Positions 7,664-16,796 of a stretch of DNA of 64,000 nucleotides are shown piece after piece. Numbering within the stretch: the first letter of the stretch is position 1; every line of letters starts with the position of its first letter. The translations under genes and the position numbers were made by a program. This DNA comes from DASRYH01 sp035687245 (lineage in GTDB: Bacteria; Actinomycetota; Coriobacteriia; Anaerosomatales; PHET01). The notes beneath the pieces were generated by a model. That model saw only the letters and a program-made list of their open reading frames with translations, searched no databases and was not told where the DNA came from. The stretch spans positions 1 to 64,000 of the forward strand of contig DASRYH010000019.1 of NCBI GenBank assembly GCA_035687245.1, given 5' to 3'.

Positions 7664-8161
7664 ATGAAGTTCTCCGGTACCGCTCACCGCTACGGCCGCG
7701 ACATCGACACGGACGTCATCATACCGGCGCGCTATCTGAACACGAGCGACCCTGCCGAGCTTGCCAAGCACTGCATGGAGGACCTCGACGCCGGTTTCGT
7801 AGGGAAGGTGTCGGCGGGCGACATCCTCGTCGCCGAAGAGAACTTCGGCTGCGGATCGAGCCGCGAGCACGCGCCGATCTCGATCAAGGCGGCCGGCGTC
7901 TCCGTAATCGTGGCCAAGAGCTTCGCTCGCATCTTCTACCGCAATGCCATCAACACCGGCCTGCCGATCCTTGAAGCGCCCGACGCCGTCGACGGCATCA
8001 GCGATGGCGACTCGGTCGAGATCGATGCGGATGCCGGCGTCATCAAGAACCTCTCGACGGGCCAGACCTACCAGGCGCAGCCGTTCCCGCCGTTCATCAA
8101 GGACATGATCGAGCAGGGCGGGCTCATCGAGGCCGTCCGCGCCAAGGTCGGCACGAAGTAG
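7664..8161 (+). CDS. leuD: 3-isopropylmalate dehydratase small subunit
   Basis: This 165-residue protein has the typical length of the short LeuD/HacB type. The N-terminal DIDTDVIIPARYLNT and the NFGCGSSREHAP loop are the family's substrate-specificity and active-site segments. With a LeuC partner carrying the 4Fe-4S cluster it isomerises 2-isopropylmalate to 3-isopropylmalate, or citramalate to 3-methylmalate. leuC is not next to it and is not in the window. The ATG at 7664 follows AAGGACAAGG. leuB follows after 62 bases. Confidence 0.93.
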   Translation: MKFSGTAHRYGRDIDTDVIIPARYLNTSDPAELAKHCMEDLDAGFVGKVSAGDILVAEENFGCGSSREHAPISIKAAGVSVIVAKSFARIFYRNAINTGLPILEAPDAVDGISDGDSVEIDADAGVIKNLSTGQTYQAQPFPPFIKDMIEQGGLIEAVRAKVGTK

Positions 8162-8223
8162 TTCACTTCCGGGCGTCAGACGCCGCATGCGGCACTCGCC
8201 CGTCACTGTGGAAGGGGTTTGCT

Positions 8224-9333
8224 GTGAGCGTTACTCGCCGAATCTGCCTGCTGCCGGGCGATGGAATCGGACCCGAGATCACCGCGGAGGCGGTGAAGGT
8301 CCTAGGTGCCATCGGAGCCGCCGAAGGTGTCGAGTTCGTCTTCGACGAGGCGCTGCTTGGCGGCGCCGCGATCGACGCCACGGGCACCGCACTTCCTGAC
8401 GAGACGCTCGAGAAGGCGCACGCAGCTGACGCCGTGCTGCTCGCAGCGATCGGTGGCCCGAAGTGGGACACAACCGACCCCTCCAAGCCGCGTCCCGAGC
8501 AGGGACTCCTGGGTATCCGCAAGGCACTCGGGCTGTTCGCCAACCTTCGCCCGGTCAAGATCTTCGACGCACTGCGCGATGCATCCACGCTCAAGCCTGA
8601 GTTCCTGGAGGGCGTGGACATGCTCATCGTCCGCGAGCTGACGGGCGGGCTGTACTTCGGCGACCGCGCTCGCGAGACGGGCGTGGCGGGCGCAGGCGAG
8701 GACGGCACCGCCGGCATGCGCGCCTACGACACGATGGACTATCGCGAGTTCGAGATCGCGCGTATCGCCCGCACTGCATTCGACGCTGCCCGCACGCGCG
8801 GAGGAAAGGTGCACAGCGTCGACAAGGCCAACGTGCTCGAGACGAGCCGCCTGTGGCGCGAGGTCGTGCACCGCGTGCACGCCGCCGAATACGCCGACGT
8901 CGAGCTCGTCGACCAGCTGGTGGATAACTCGGCCATGCAGCTCATCCGCTGGCCCGCCCAGTTCGACGTCATGGTCACCGAGAACATGTTCGGCGACATC
9001 CTCTCCGACGAGGCCTCGATGCTCACCGGCTCCCTGGGAATGCTCGCGAGCGCGTCGCTGGGGGAGGGCACCGCGCTCTACGAGCCGAGCCACGGCTCTG
9101 CGCCCGATATCGCGGGGCAGGGCATCGCGAACCCGCTCGCGATGCTGCTCTCCGTCGAACTCATGCTGCGCTACAGCTTCGAGATGCATGCGGCAGCCGA
9201 CCGTCTCGCGGCGGCGATCGAGACCGTGCTCGCCGAAGGATGGCGTACGCGAGACATCGCGTCGGCCGACACTCTGGGCGAGTTGCTCGTGGGCACCGCC
9301 GCTATGGGCGACCTCGTCGTCGAGCGGCTGTAG
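8224..9333 (+). CDS. leuB: 3-isopropylmalate dehydrogenase
   Basis: This 369-residue NAD-dependent beta-decarboxylating dehydrogenase has LPGDGIGPEI at the N terminus and RELTGGLYFG in the middle. The family signature (ENMFGDILSDEASMLTGSLG) lies around residues 258-277. It oxidises 3-isopropylmalate to 2-ketoisocaproate precursor in leucine synthesis, and can also oxidise 3-methylmalate to 2-oxobutyrate in the citramalate route. The GTG at 8224 follows GAAGGGG. It sits in an operon with leuD. A cimA gene lies in the same window at 43.6 kb. Confidence 0.95.
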   Translation: MSVTRRICLLPGDGIGPEITAEAVKVLGAIGAAEGVEFVFDEALLGGAAIDATGTALPDETLEKAHAADAVLLAAIGGPKWDTTDPSKPRPEQGLLGIRKALGLFANLRPVKIFDALRDASTLKPEFLEGVDMLIVRELTGGLYFGDRARETGVAGAGEDGTAGMRAYDTMDYREFEIARIARTAFDAARTRGGKVHSVDKANVLETSRLWREVVHRVHAAEYADVELVDQLVDNSAMQLIRWPAQFDVMVTENMFGDILSDEASMLTGSLGMLASASLGEGTALYEPSHGSAPDIAGQGIANPLAMLLSVELMLRYSFEMHAAADRLAAAIETVLAEGWRTRDIASADTLGELLVGTAAMGDLVVERL

Positions 9334-9341
9334 CTCGCAAC

Positions 9342-11426
9342 ATGGCGAAGCGGGCACAGCAGTCAGCGGTCATAGCTGAGTCACGCAACGATGGCGGGCT
9401 GGCGGTCGCACGCTGGTCGCTGATCGCTCTGGCGGCGCTGCTGCCGCTGGCTACCAGCAACTTCACCTGGCTGGGGTTCGCCCAGCCGTTCACGGCCAAC
9501 CAAGTCGAGCTGGTCAAGCTGCTCGTGCTGCAGCTGGCGCTCGCCATCGGTGTGATCGGATGGGGAGTACACCTCGTAGGGAACGCGCCCTCGGTGCGAA
9601 CGACACCGACGCTGTGGGCCGCTTTCGCCGCGCTTGTCCTGACGGTCACCAGCTCTCTGCTCGCAGGCGATGTGTCTGCCGCCGTGCTCGGCCGCGACCC
9701 GAGATACATGGGGCTCATCACGCTCGCCGACTTCATTGTGGTCTTCGTGCTGGCTACCCAGGCACTGCGCACTCGGGGTGACAAGCGGCAGGTCGCGCTG
9801 GCCACGGGCGCGTCAGCGACCCTCATCGCCGCCTACGCGATGCTGCAGCACTTCGGTGTCGATCCGGTGCGCTGGGGCGACATGGGCTTTGCCGCCACGC
9901 GCGCGTCCGGCACCTTCGGCAACCCGATTCCCTTGGGGATGTTTCTTGTGGGCTCGCTCTCGCTCATGGCGGCTCTGGCGCTCTCTGAGGACGATTCGCG
10001 TCTGTGTGCTGCCGAATGGGCGTCGCTCGTGCTGCAGGCCGCGGCTCTTGTCGCGACCTTCACGCGAGGCGCCTGGCTGGGTGCGGTCGCTTCTTTGGCG
10101 GTTCTTGCGTTCGCTGTGGTCAGGCAGAAGATCACCGTCAGGCGCATCGACTGGCTCGGCATGGCGGCGGCTGCGGGCGTCGTTGTCGTCCTTGTGGGTC
10201 TGTCCTTGGGGGCTTCCGCAGAAACCAACGCTGCCGCACGTGTCTCGGAAACCGTCAACCTGGAGGCAGGCAGCACTGGCGAGCGCGTGATCGTCATGAA
10301 GACCGCACTCGCCGCTATCGCAGAGCGACCGTTGCAGGGATGGGGGCCCGAAGGATTCCGGTGGGCGTATGGGCGTCTGCGCCCCGCCGAAGCCGTGCGA
10401 CTTAACGGCCCGCTTGCTCTTGCTGATGACGCTCACGACTACCCGCTGCAGCTCGCTGTCACCCTCGGCGTTCCCGCCGCACTCGTGACACTCGGCACGC
10501 TCCTGCTTGTGTTGTGGCTCTCGACGCCGCTCGTGTTCAGGCGCCGCGCCGAACAGGCGCTGCCGATCCAGGCTGGTTACATGGCCGCGGTCGGAGGCAT
10601 GCTCGTCTGTCTCGTCACGGGACTGAGTTCTTCTGTGTCCGTGGTGCTGCTCTGGCTGTTTGCCGGCGCGCTCGTTCCCACAGCGCCGGCATCCGATGAG
10701 CGACCGATGCTGCTAGGGCGCGCTGCGGCTTTGCTCGCGGCGTTCGCGTCCATCATTGCGCTGGTCTTCGTCGCGGGCTTCATACGAGCCGACGCGCTCT
10801 TCCTGCGCGGCAGGACGACAGCCGACCTCCAAGAGCGCATTCGTCTCTACGACGCTGCGTCGGCCGCCGCGCCGGCTGCGGACGTGTACGCCGAAGCACT
10901 TGGCAACGCCTACGCGCTGGCGGCCAGACAGTCGATCGATCAGGCGCGTCAGATGGAGTCCTCAGGCCAGGACGCCACCGCGCTCGTGCAGATCGCTGGC
11001 GACTATATCGCCAAGGGAGTCGCTGCGTTCACGCGGGCGACTGCGGCTACCCCGCTCGAAGCACAGAACTACGCGGATCTCGCGCGTTTGCAGCTGCTCG
11101 CCGGGACCAACGTCGATCCGGCGGCCCTAGACGCCGCGAGTTCCGCAAGCGCCGCGGCAGTTGAACGCTCGCCGAGAGCACCATATGCGCTGTCAACGCA
11201 GGCTCAGGTGCTCCAAGCCCAGAATCGTGTCTCAGAGGCGCTCAGCGTGGCCGAGAAGGCTGCGGGACTGTATCTGGACGCGACTACTCTTGCGGTATTG
11301 GGGCAGGCGCGGCTCGCAAACGGCGACAAGGCCGGCGCGGTCGAAGCGCTTGAGCAGGCTGCCAAGTACGCACCGGGCGACGCGGAGATTGCTGCCCAGC
11401 TCGCCGCAGCGAAGGCGGCGAAGTAG
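9342..11426 (+). CDS. O-antigen ligase/polymerase family membrane protein with C-terminal TPR region
   Basis: I chose the ATG at 9342, 9 bases after the leuB stop; upstream codons in this frame overlap leuB. The 694-residue protein has about twelve hydrophobic segments in residues 20-500. The Wzy_C/WaaL signature region lies around residues 330-370, with GWGPEGFRWAYGRL and the DDAHDYPLQLAVTLGVP loop. The last 200 residues are Ala-rich helical repeats of TPR type. Family members join or polymerise undecaprenyl-linked glycans on the outer face of the membrane; ligase versus polymerase cannot be told from sequence. It opens the surface-glycan region, and its stop nearly abuts the convergent ptmF-like gene. 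Confidence 0.8.
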   Translation: MAKRAQQSAVIAESRNDGGLAVARWSLIALAALLPLATSNFTWLGFAQPFTANQVELVKLLVLQLALAIGVIGWGVHLVGNAPSVRTTPTLWAAFAALVLTVTSSLLAGDVSAAVLGRDPRYMGLITLADFIVVFVLATQALRTRGDKRQVALATGASATLIAAYAMLQHFGVDPVRWGDMGFAATRASGTFGNPIPLGMFLVGSLSLMAALALSEDDSRLCAAEWASLVLQAAALVATFTRGAWLGAVASLAVLAFAVVRQKITVRRIDWLGMAAAAGVVVVLVGLSLGASAETNAAARVSETVNLEAGSTGERVIVMKTALAAIAERPLQGWGPEGFRWAYGRLRPAEAVRLNGPLALADDAHDYPLQLAVTLGVPAALVTLGTLLLVLWLSTPLVFRRRAEQALPIQAGYMAAVGGMLVCLVTGLSSSVSVVLLWLFAGALVPTAPASDERPMLLGRAAALLAAFASIIALVFVAGFIRADALFLRGRTTADLQERIRLYDAASAAAPAADVYAEALGNAYALAARQSIDQARQMESSGQDATALVQIAGDYIAKGVAAFTRATAATPLEAQNYADLARLQLLAGTNVDPAALDAASSASAAAVERSPRAPYALSTQAQVLQAQNRVSEALSVAEKAAGLYLDATTLAVLGQARLANGDKAGAVEALEQAAKYAPGDAEIAAQLAAAKAAK

Positions 11427-11430
11427 CCCG

Positions 11431-12390
11431 CTACCCTTCGGCGAGCAGCGCGAGTACCTCGCACGCGTCGTCGAGCGAGGGAAGCAGGCTCGGCGTGCTG
11501 CGGTCCGCGATCTCGGTGAAGACCGACATCAGCTCGTCGGGGTAGGTTCGCTGCACGTCGAAGAGCGCCGGGTCGTCGTAGATGCGCTCACCTTCGGCAG
11601 TGCGCACCGACATGCGCTTGCCCGCGATGTCGCACTCGATCACGCCGTCACTGCCTACGATGCGCAAGCGACGCCTGACCTGGCGCTCGAGATAGTCGAG
11701 GTGCACGGTGCAGCTGAAGCCGCTCTCGAAACGGTAGATGGCGTCGAAGACGTCGGGCGCCTCGATTCCCAGAACGCCCGTGCTCGAGCTGCGGCCACAC
11801 CACTCCGACGGCTGGCCGAAGAGCATGCGCATGTAGTCGATCTCGTGTGAGAGGTCCAATCCCACGCCGCCACCACGCCCTGAGGCGCTGTATGAGGCCT
11901 CGTGAGGCCTGTTGGGCCGCCAATCCGGCAACCACTGCCCGACTTCGATCCGGGCGAACAGAGGCGTCCCCAGAGCGCCGTCGCGCATAGCACCCTCGAT
12001 CTCGCGCATGACGCCTAGGAGGCGCAGGTTGTAGGCGACGCGCGCTACGACCCCGCGCGCGCGAACCGCGAGACACAGCGAAACGACGTCGGAGTCGAGC
12101 TCGACGGCTATTGGCTTCTCGACGAGCAGGTGAGTGCCGGCCTCCACGAGCTGCGCGGCAGTGCCCACGTGCAGGTCGCTGTTGTTGGCGATGACCGCGA
12201 AGGGCGCCGCGTCTGCCGGCAACTCGGGCACGACGCTCACACGCGTATCGGCGAAGGCCTCGACGTCGCCCACATCACGCTTGGTGACTACCTCGACGGT
12301 GCCTACGCCCAAGGCGAGCAGGTTGCGGACGTGGCGCTGGGCGATAGAGCCGCTGCCGACGACGAGTGCGCGGTCGGGTACCACGCTCAT
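11431..12390 (-). CDS. Gfo/Idh/MocA-family oxidoreductase, PtmF-like
   Basis: This 319-residue protein has an N-terminal Rossmann motif GSGSIAQRH, the family's EKPIA segment near residue 99 and a C-terminal dimer domain. The stretch EVGQWLPDWRPN followed by GGGVGLDLSHEIDYM is the pattern I associate with PtmF, encoded in legionaminic acid loci of Campylobacter and relatives. There it acts with PtmA early in the GDP-sugar branch. Its start overlaps the stop of the SDR gene in an ATGA, matching the ptmA-ptmF pairing. The main legionaminic genes are 22 kb away. Function from family and pairing; exact reaction not certain. Confidence 0.75.
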   Translation of the reverse strand: MSVVPDRALVVGSGSIAQRHVRNLLALGVGTVEVVTKRDVGDVEAFADTRVSVVPELPADAAPFAVIANNSDLHVGTAAQLVEAGTHLLVEKPIAVELDSDVVSLCLAVRARGVVARVAYNLRLLGVMREIEGAMRDGALGTPLFARIEVGQWLPDWRPNRPHEASYSASGRGGGVGLDLSHEIDYMRMLFGQPSEWCGRSSSTGVLGIEAPDVFDAIYRFESGFSCTVHLDYLERQVRRRLRIVGSDGVIECDIAGKRMSVRTAEGERIYDDPALFDVQRTYPDELMSVFTEIADRSTPSLLPSLDDACEVLALLAEG

Positions 12391-13148
12391 CGGGCCGTCC
12401 AGCCGCCGTCGATGACGAGGTTGTGGCCAGTGACGAAGGACGCGGCGTCGGAGGCGAGAAAGACGGTGCCGCCGACCATGTCTTGGGGCCGTCCCATTCG
12501 GCGAAGCGGAGTGAGCTCTGAGTAGCGCTTCACGAACGACTCGGCCTGCGCGTCCTCCACGCCGCCGGGGGAGAGACAGTTGCAGCGCACGCCTGCGGGG
12601 CCGTAGTAGGTGGCGAACAGGCGGGTGAGGTTGATGATGCCGCCCTTGATGGCGGCGTATGCGCTGGGCATCGTCATCGAGGTGCCGTCGTAGACCTCGT
12701 AGCTGGGTCCGACGATCCCATAGATCGAGGCGATGTTGATGACCGAACCGCTGCCGGCCTTCGCCATGCGCTCGGCTGCCTCACGCGAGGTGAGGAAGTA
12801 GCCGCCGAGGTGCATGTCGAGGTTCTCGGTCCACGACCCGAACGACTCGGTGGCGAGCGGAGCGCCCCAGTCGGAGGTGCGTGGGTAGGCGGAGTTCACG
12901 AGGATGTCGAGGCTTCCGCTCGTCTCGATGACGCGATCGAGAGCGGCGGCGACGGACTCCTCAGAGGTGATGTCGATCTGGAGATAGCGGGCGTCGTCGG
13001 GGCTTTCGGCGATGTCGGCCGCCCACACATCGGCGCCGGCAGCGCGCAGCCCTGCGCAGATCTCGCGGCCCAGAAGTCCCAGGCCGCCGGTGACGACTGC
13101 CGTCTTGCCAGCGCAGGAGAAAAGCCCGTCGTAGGACGCGTCAGTCAT
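12387..13148 (-). CDS. Short-chain dehydrogenase, PtmA-like
   Basis: The start is the ATG at 13148, preceded by GAGGGG; the longer frame upstream crosses the promoter. The 253-residue protein has the TGGLGLLGREI cofactor loop, an NSAYPR segment in place of the NNAG motif, IASIYG for the catalytic Ser strand and YAAIK for the Tyr-x-x-x-Lys pair. The segment NLDMHLGGYFLTSREAAERM and the insert DGTSMTMPSAYAAIK closely recall flagellin-modification protein PtmA of legionaminic acid pathways. It is coupled to the PtmF-like gene downstream. A generic SDR of sugar metabolism is the alternative. Confidence 0.8.
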   Translation of the reverse strand: MTDASYDGLFSCAGKTAVVTGGLGLLGREICAGLRAAGADVWAADIAESPDDARYLQIDITSEESVAAALDRVIETSGSLDILVNSAYPRTSDWGAPLATESFGSWTENLDMHLGGYFLTSREAAERMAKAGSGSVINIASIYGIVGPSYEVYDGTSMTMPSAYAAIKGGIINLTRLFATYYGPAGVRCNCLSPGGVEDAQAESFVKRYSELTPLRRMGRPQDMVGGTVFLASDAASFVTGHNLVIDGGWTAR

Positions 13149-13192
13149 GTGAGCCCCTCGTGACAGCCCGTCCGCGTGACGGGTCGCGAAAA

Positions 13193-13201
13193 AGTATACC
13201 A
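13193..13201 (-). promoter_or_regulatory. Extended -10 promoter for the ptmA-ptmF-like pair
   Basis: On the minus strand this is TGGTATACT, a near-ideal TG-N-TATACT element, followed by a T-rich initial region. The predicted start near 13186 is about 38 bases before the ATG. Confidence 0.5.
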
Positions 13202-13248
13202 AGCACCAGCGGCCGTACTTGCTGCGACGCAAGACGTGCGGTCGTCGC

Positions 13249-14934
13249 CTAGTACTCGGGAATCTGCGGCGGCACTTGGTAGTCCACGAGCGGCTGTCCG
13301 GGCTTCCACGAGTAGGGCAGCGAGGTCAGCTTGATGCTGTGGGCGAGTTCCTTGCGAAGGCGTGCCCGGTCCGTCCAGTCCAGGAGCATGTAGCGCACCA
13401 CGGTCTTGGAGGACGTGAGGTCGGGCTTTCCTTCGGCGATGGTCACCACGATGTCGGGGGAGTGGAGGGTCCAGTCCTTGAGGTTGTAGTACTGGTTGTG
13501 GTCGAGCGCCCTGAACCCGGTCGGGAAGGTGTCCGGGATGTACTTGAAGTGCGCGCGCTCGATGCCCCAGCGGCTCTGGTCGCCGAAGACCTGGGCCATC
13601 ATGCCGCTGTACTCGTAGTGCTGCCGTCCGGACCGGTGGCCGGCGTTCCAGTCTTCGGTACGGTCCACGAACAGGATTGTGTGCGCCGCTTTGATCTGCG
13701 GGTTGACCCGGAAGGCCTCCATCATCGCCTGCTCTTTGAGCCACTCGCGCTCGTAGCCTATGTAGCTCTGGAGATGTACGGCGGTGAAGTAGCCCATCGT
13801 GAAGGCGAGCGCGACGCTGATCAGAACCCGCCCGTACTTCCAGCGGCCCCGGGCGTGACCCTGTGCGATCGCGACGATGATCGCGCCCCAGCCGATAGGT
13901 GTGAGCAGCTGGTGACGGCTCTCGAAGCCGGAGAACATCGGGATCTTGCCCACCGCTGCGTACGGAGCTACCGCTAGCAGCACCAGAAGCAGGCCCGAGT
14001 CCAGCAGCCAGATGTCGGATGCGTTGTGCTCGAGACTCCAGCGCCGCCACGCCCACAGGCTGAGCGGCACCATCACGATGCAGGCCGCTACCAGCGCCAA
14101 TCGTTCCGGTGTTACCTGGGTCCACACGATTGAGATGGGGTTCGAGTGCACGATGCCCGACCACAGGACGTCGGAGAGCTGCGTGTCTTGAGAGAGAAAC
14201 TGGTTGTAGTCGGCGTAGAGTCCCCGCGGCTGGAACCAGAGCTTCGTCATGACGAAGAAGAGAAACGGCATGACCAGCTCGCCCGTGTAGGCGAGCAGCC
14301 GCTTGATGACGTCGAGCAGCTTCCACGACGCCGGCGGGTCTGCCATGAGGAAGACGATCGGCATGAAGCCCGAAAGCACGAGAAGTGAGCGCGTGTGGTA
14401 GGAGAGGAAGAGCAGCACGACTGCTGCGACGTGTACCCACCACTTCGGCTTGGGTGAGAAGCGGACGTTGAGCCAGATAGCGCCGAGGAAGAACATCAGG
14501 CACAGGCTGTAGGCGGTCATCACGAGCGCTTCTCGCGAGGTGAAGCCGGGGTAGACGGCGAAGAGCGCCGCGATCCAGAAGGCGGTCGAATCCGTCATCT
14601 TCGGCAGGCGCCGTACGATGCCGAAAAGCAGCAGGGTCGCCACGAGCAGGCCGGCAAACGAAAGCAGTCTGCCGAACGTGATGCCGAACTGGCTGTAGAA
14701 GATCCAGTGGTTGATGTTGGTGGGCCAGACCGAGCCCATGTCGCGGCTGACTTCGGCGACGAGCTGCTTGTCCTGCTGCCAGAAGACCCAGTCGTCCCAG
14801 AACAGGCCGCGGTCGAGCAGCCCGAGGGAGTGGGTGAGGAAGTAGATTAGCGTCAGGAAGGCGTGCGGCGCCCACGCAGCGATACTGCGCGGGTTGCTCT
14901 GACTTGTTGCCTCAGGTACCGGCTGGGACGCCAA
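13249..14934 (-). CDS. Polytopic membrane protein, probable GT-C-type glycosyltransferase (WDDW family)
   Basis: This 561-residue protein has about eleven transmembrane segments. It uses a TTG start at 14934 with GAGGAG 11 bases upstream. The first outer loop carries GLFWDDWV, the acidic loop position typical of GT-C glycosyltransferases that use polyprenyl-phosphate sugars. A second conserved block is FESRHQLLTPIGWG near the middle. The C-terminal 170 residues are soluble. It is a clear paralog of the protein at 17951-19546. It lies downstream of a GtrA-like flippase and near a GtrB-like transferase, so a GtrC-like role adding a sugar to a surface glycan is likely. Specific sugar unknown. 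Confidence 0.7.
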   Translation of the reverse strand: MASQPVPEATSQSNPRSIAAWAPHAFLTLIYFLTHSLGLLDRGLFWDDWVFWQQDKQLVAEVSRDMGSVWPTNINHWIFYSQFGITFGRLLSFAGLLVATLLLFGIVRRLPKMTDSTAFWIAALFAVYPGFTSREALVMTAYSLCLMFFLGAIWLNVRFSPKPKWWVHVAAVVLLFLSYHTRSLLVLSGFMPIVFLMADPPASWKLLDVIKRLLAYTGELVMPFLFFVMTKLWFQPRGLYADYNQFLSQDTQLSDVLWSGIVHSNPISIVWTQVTPERLALVAACIVMVPLSLWAWRRWSLEHNASDIWLLDSGLLLVLLAVAPYAAVGKIPMFSGFESRHQLLTPIGWGAIIVAIAQGHARGRWKYGRVLISVALAFTMGYFTAVHLQSYIGYEREWLKEQAMMEAFRVNPQIKAAHTILFVDRTEDWNAGHRSGRQHYEYSGMMAQVFGDQSRWGIERAHFKYIPDTFPTGFRALDHNQYYNLKDWTLHSPDIVVTIAEGKPDLTSSKTVVRYMLLDWTDRARLRKELAHSIKLTSLPYSWKPGQPLVDYQVPPQIPEY

Positions 14935-15044
14935 AGCGCCGACTCCTCATCTGGTTCGCGACATCTCGTGACCGCAGACATCGTAGGCGAAACGCCGGGC
15001 TCGCGCGCGCGACGTCACCCGATTGATGCATTCGGTGCGAAGCC

Positions 15045-15599
15045 CTAGGACGCGGGACTACTCGCGGCTTCCTCGTCCGGGTCATCGGGGAGAATCGCGA
15101 CCTCTGCGGCCGCCTTGAGCGGCCGGAACGTGAAGTACTTGTGCCCGACGTAGCTGAAGATGACCTGGACGGCGGTGGTGGCGATTGCGCCGATCTGCGG
15201 GATCAGTCCCACGACCTGCACGAAGAACCACAGAAGGCCGGTGCCTATCCACTGCGAGGGAAGGTAGACGAAGTACGCCTTACCGACCTCATGCAGCGCG
15301 TTGCCTTTGCTCTTGAAGACGAGGTACTTCATGGTCAGCGTGCTCTGGGGCACGGCGGCAATCCAGCCGATCCAGCCGCATACCAGGTAGTAGTTGTCGC
15401 CCAACCAGTAGATCCAGCCGGTGTCAGAGGTCTTGAGGGTCTGGACAGTGGGCCCGACGAGCTTGAGCAGTAGAAGGAAGAGGGCGTAGCTGAACGTGGT
15501 GTTCCACACACCCACGACCAGATAGCGCAGCTTCTCTTGGTGCGTCTCAGCCAGCGCCTTGAGGCGCGTGACGAGCGATGGTTTCTCGGTCACGTCCAT
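15045..15599 (-). CDS. GtrA-like membrane protein
   Basis: I chose the ATG at 15599, with GGAGGATT upstream, giving 184 residues. Four transmembrane helices are spread over residues 25-165, with the GtrA-family start KLRYLVVGVWNTTFSYALF and the ending VIFSYVGHKYFTFR. GtrA proteins are thought to flip undecaprenyl-phosphate-linked sugar across the membrane. The divergent neighbour 222 bases away is a GtrB-like glycosyltransferase, and the downstream gene is a GT-C-type protein. Together they make a plausible three-part system. Confidence 0.85.
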   Translation of the reverse strand: MDVTEKPSLVTRLKALAETHQEKLRYLVVGVWNTTFSYALFLLLLKLVGPTVQTLKTSDTGWIYWLGDNYYLVCGWIGWIAAVPQSTLTMKYLVFKSKGNALHEVGKAYFVYLPSQWIGTGLLWFFVQVVGLIPQIGAIATTAVQVIFSYVGHKYFTFRPLKAAAEVAILPDDPDEEAASSPAS

Positions 15600-15734
15600 G
15601 TTTGTGCGGAATCCTCCGGGACGGGTTCGGGTGTGCGCCGAAGGCGAGCTGCCGTTTGCCTGAATCGCGCGCGCTGACACACTACCAGAGTGGGCTTGTG
15701 GGCGGCGACGACGGGCGGCTGACGTAGACATTAG

Positions 15735-15743
15735 TGGTAGACT
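15735..15743 (+). promoter_or_regulatory. Extended -10 promoter for the GtrB-like gene
   Basis: TGGTAGACT is a TG-N-TAGACT element with a predicted start near 15750, 71 bases upstream of the ATG at 15821. No clear -35 box. Confidence 0.4.
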
Positions 15744-15820
15744 GCCCGAGGTCCCGCTCGAAGTGCGCTTTGGGCGCGAAGGACCGCTGTCGCACTGAGG
15801 GAAACGAGGAAGCGGCACCC

Positions 15821-16762
15821 ATGGCGAAGAAGCTCATCAGTATCGTCACGCCCTGCTACAACGAAGAAGGCAACGTCATCCCGCTCTACGAGCGAGTGAA
15901 GGCGGTCTTCGACCAGCTGCCGGACTACGACTTCGAGTACATCTTCGCCGACAACGCCTCCACCGACGGCACCGAGCGTGAGCTGCGCCAGATCGCGGCC
16001 GCCGACAAGCGCGTGAAGGTCATCTTCAACATGCGCAACTTCGGCCACATCCGCTCGCCGTACAACGCGCTCATGCAGGCCAAGGGCGACGCCGTTGTCG
16101 CCATGGTCGCCGACTTGCAGGACCCGCCAGAGATGATTACGGAGTTCCTCGCCAAGTGGGAGGAAGGCTACCCGATCGTGCTCGGACAGAAGGTAGGCAG
16201 CGAGGAGTCGTGGCTGCTCTACATGCTGCGCACGATCTACTACAAGATGGTGCGGCGCTTCGCCGACGTGGAGCTGCTCGAGCACGTGACCGGCTTCGGC
16301 GTATACGACCGCGTGGTCATGGAGCAGCTTCGCGCTCTGAACGACCCGTACCCCTACGTGCGTGGACTCATCTCCGAGTTCGGCTACCCCGTGGCGCGCA
16401 TCCCCTACGAGCAGAAGAAGCGCGCCGTCGGCGTCACGAAGAACAACTTCTACACGCTCTACGACATGGCGATGCTGGGCTTCACGAGCCACTCTAAGGT
16501 GCCGTTGCGTCTCGCTGCGATGCTGGGCTTTGCCAGTGCGACAATGAGTCTGGTCGCGGGCGTGGCGTTTCTCGTCTACAAGCTGATGAACTGGACCGAG
16601 GTCTCCTTCGGCACCGCGCCCCTGGCGATCGGCCTGTTCTTCCTCTCGTCAGTGCAGCTGCTGTTCCTCGGAATCGTTGGCGAGTACGTGGGCGCGATCC
16701 ACACGCAGATTCAGCAGCGCCCGCTCGTGGTCGAGCGCGAGCGTCTCAACTTCGACGAGTAG
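15821..16762 (+). CDS. Family 2 glycosyltransferase, GtrB/DPM1-like
   Basis: The ATG at 15821 follows GAGGAAGCGG. The 313-residue protein has a GT2 domain in residues 1-230, starting ISIVTPCYNEEGNV, with the donor-binding ADNASTDG and metal-binding ADLQDPPEM segments. Two transmembrane helices follow at about 230-255 and 268-292. This build is that of polyprenyl-phosphate glucosyl/mannosyl transferases (GtrB, ArnC, DPM1), which make undecaprenyl-phosphate-sugar on the inner face of the membrane. It is divergent from the GtrA-like gene. A second such transferase is encoded at 22672-23655. Confidence 0.85.
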   Translation: MAKKLISIVTPCYNEEGNVIPLYERVKAVFDQLPDYDFEYIFADNASTDGTERELRQIAAADKRVKVIFNMRNFGHIRSPYNALMQAKGDAVVAMVADLQDPPEMITEFLAKWEEGYPIVLGQKVGSEESWLLYMLRTIYYKMVRRFADVELLEHVTGFGVYDRVVMEQLRALNDPYPYVRGLISEFGYPVARIPYEQKKRAVGVTKNNFYTLYDMAMLGFTSHSKVPLRLAAMLGFASATMSLVAGVAFLVYKLMNWTEVSFGTAPLAIGLFFLSSVQLLFLGIVGEYVGAIHTQIQQRPLVVERERLNFDE

Positions 16763-16796
16763 GCCGACGAGGACGGGCGGGGGGCCAGGCTCGGTC

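Noticed and set aside
13145..14875. 576-codon minus-strand frame
   Set aside because: It overlaps the WDDW membrane protein on the same strand in another frame, is Arg/His-rich and lacks hydrophobic segments.
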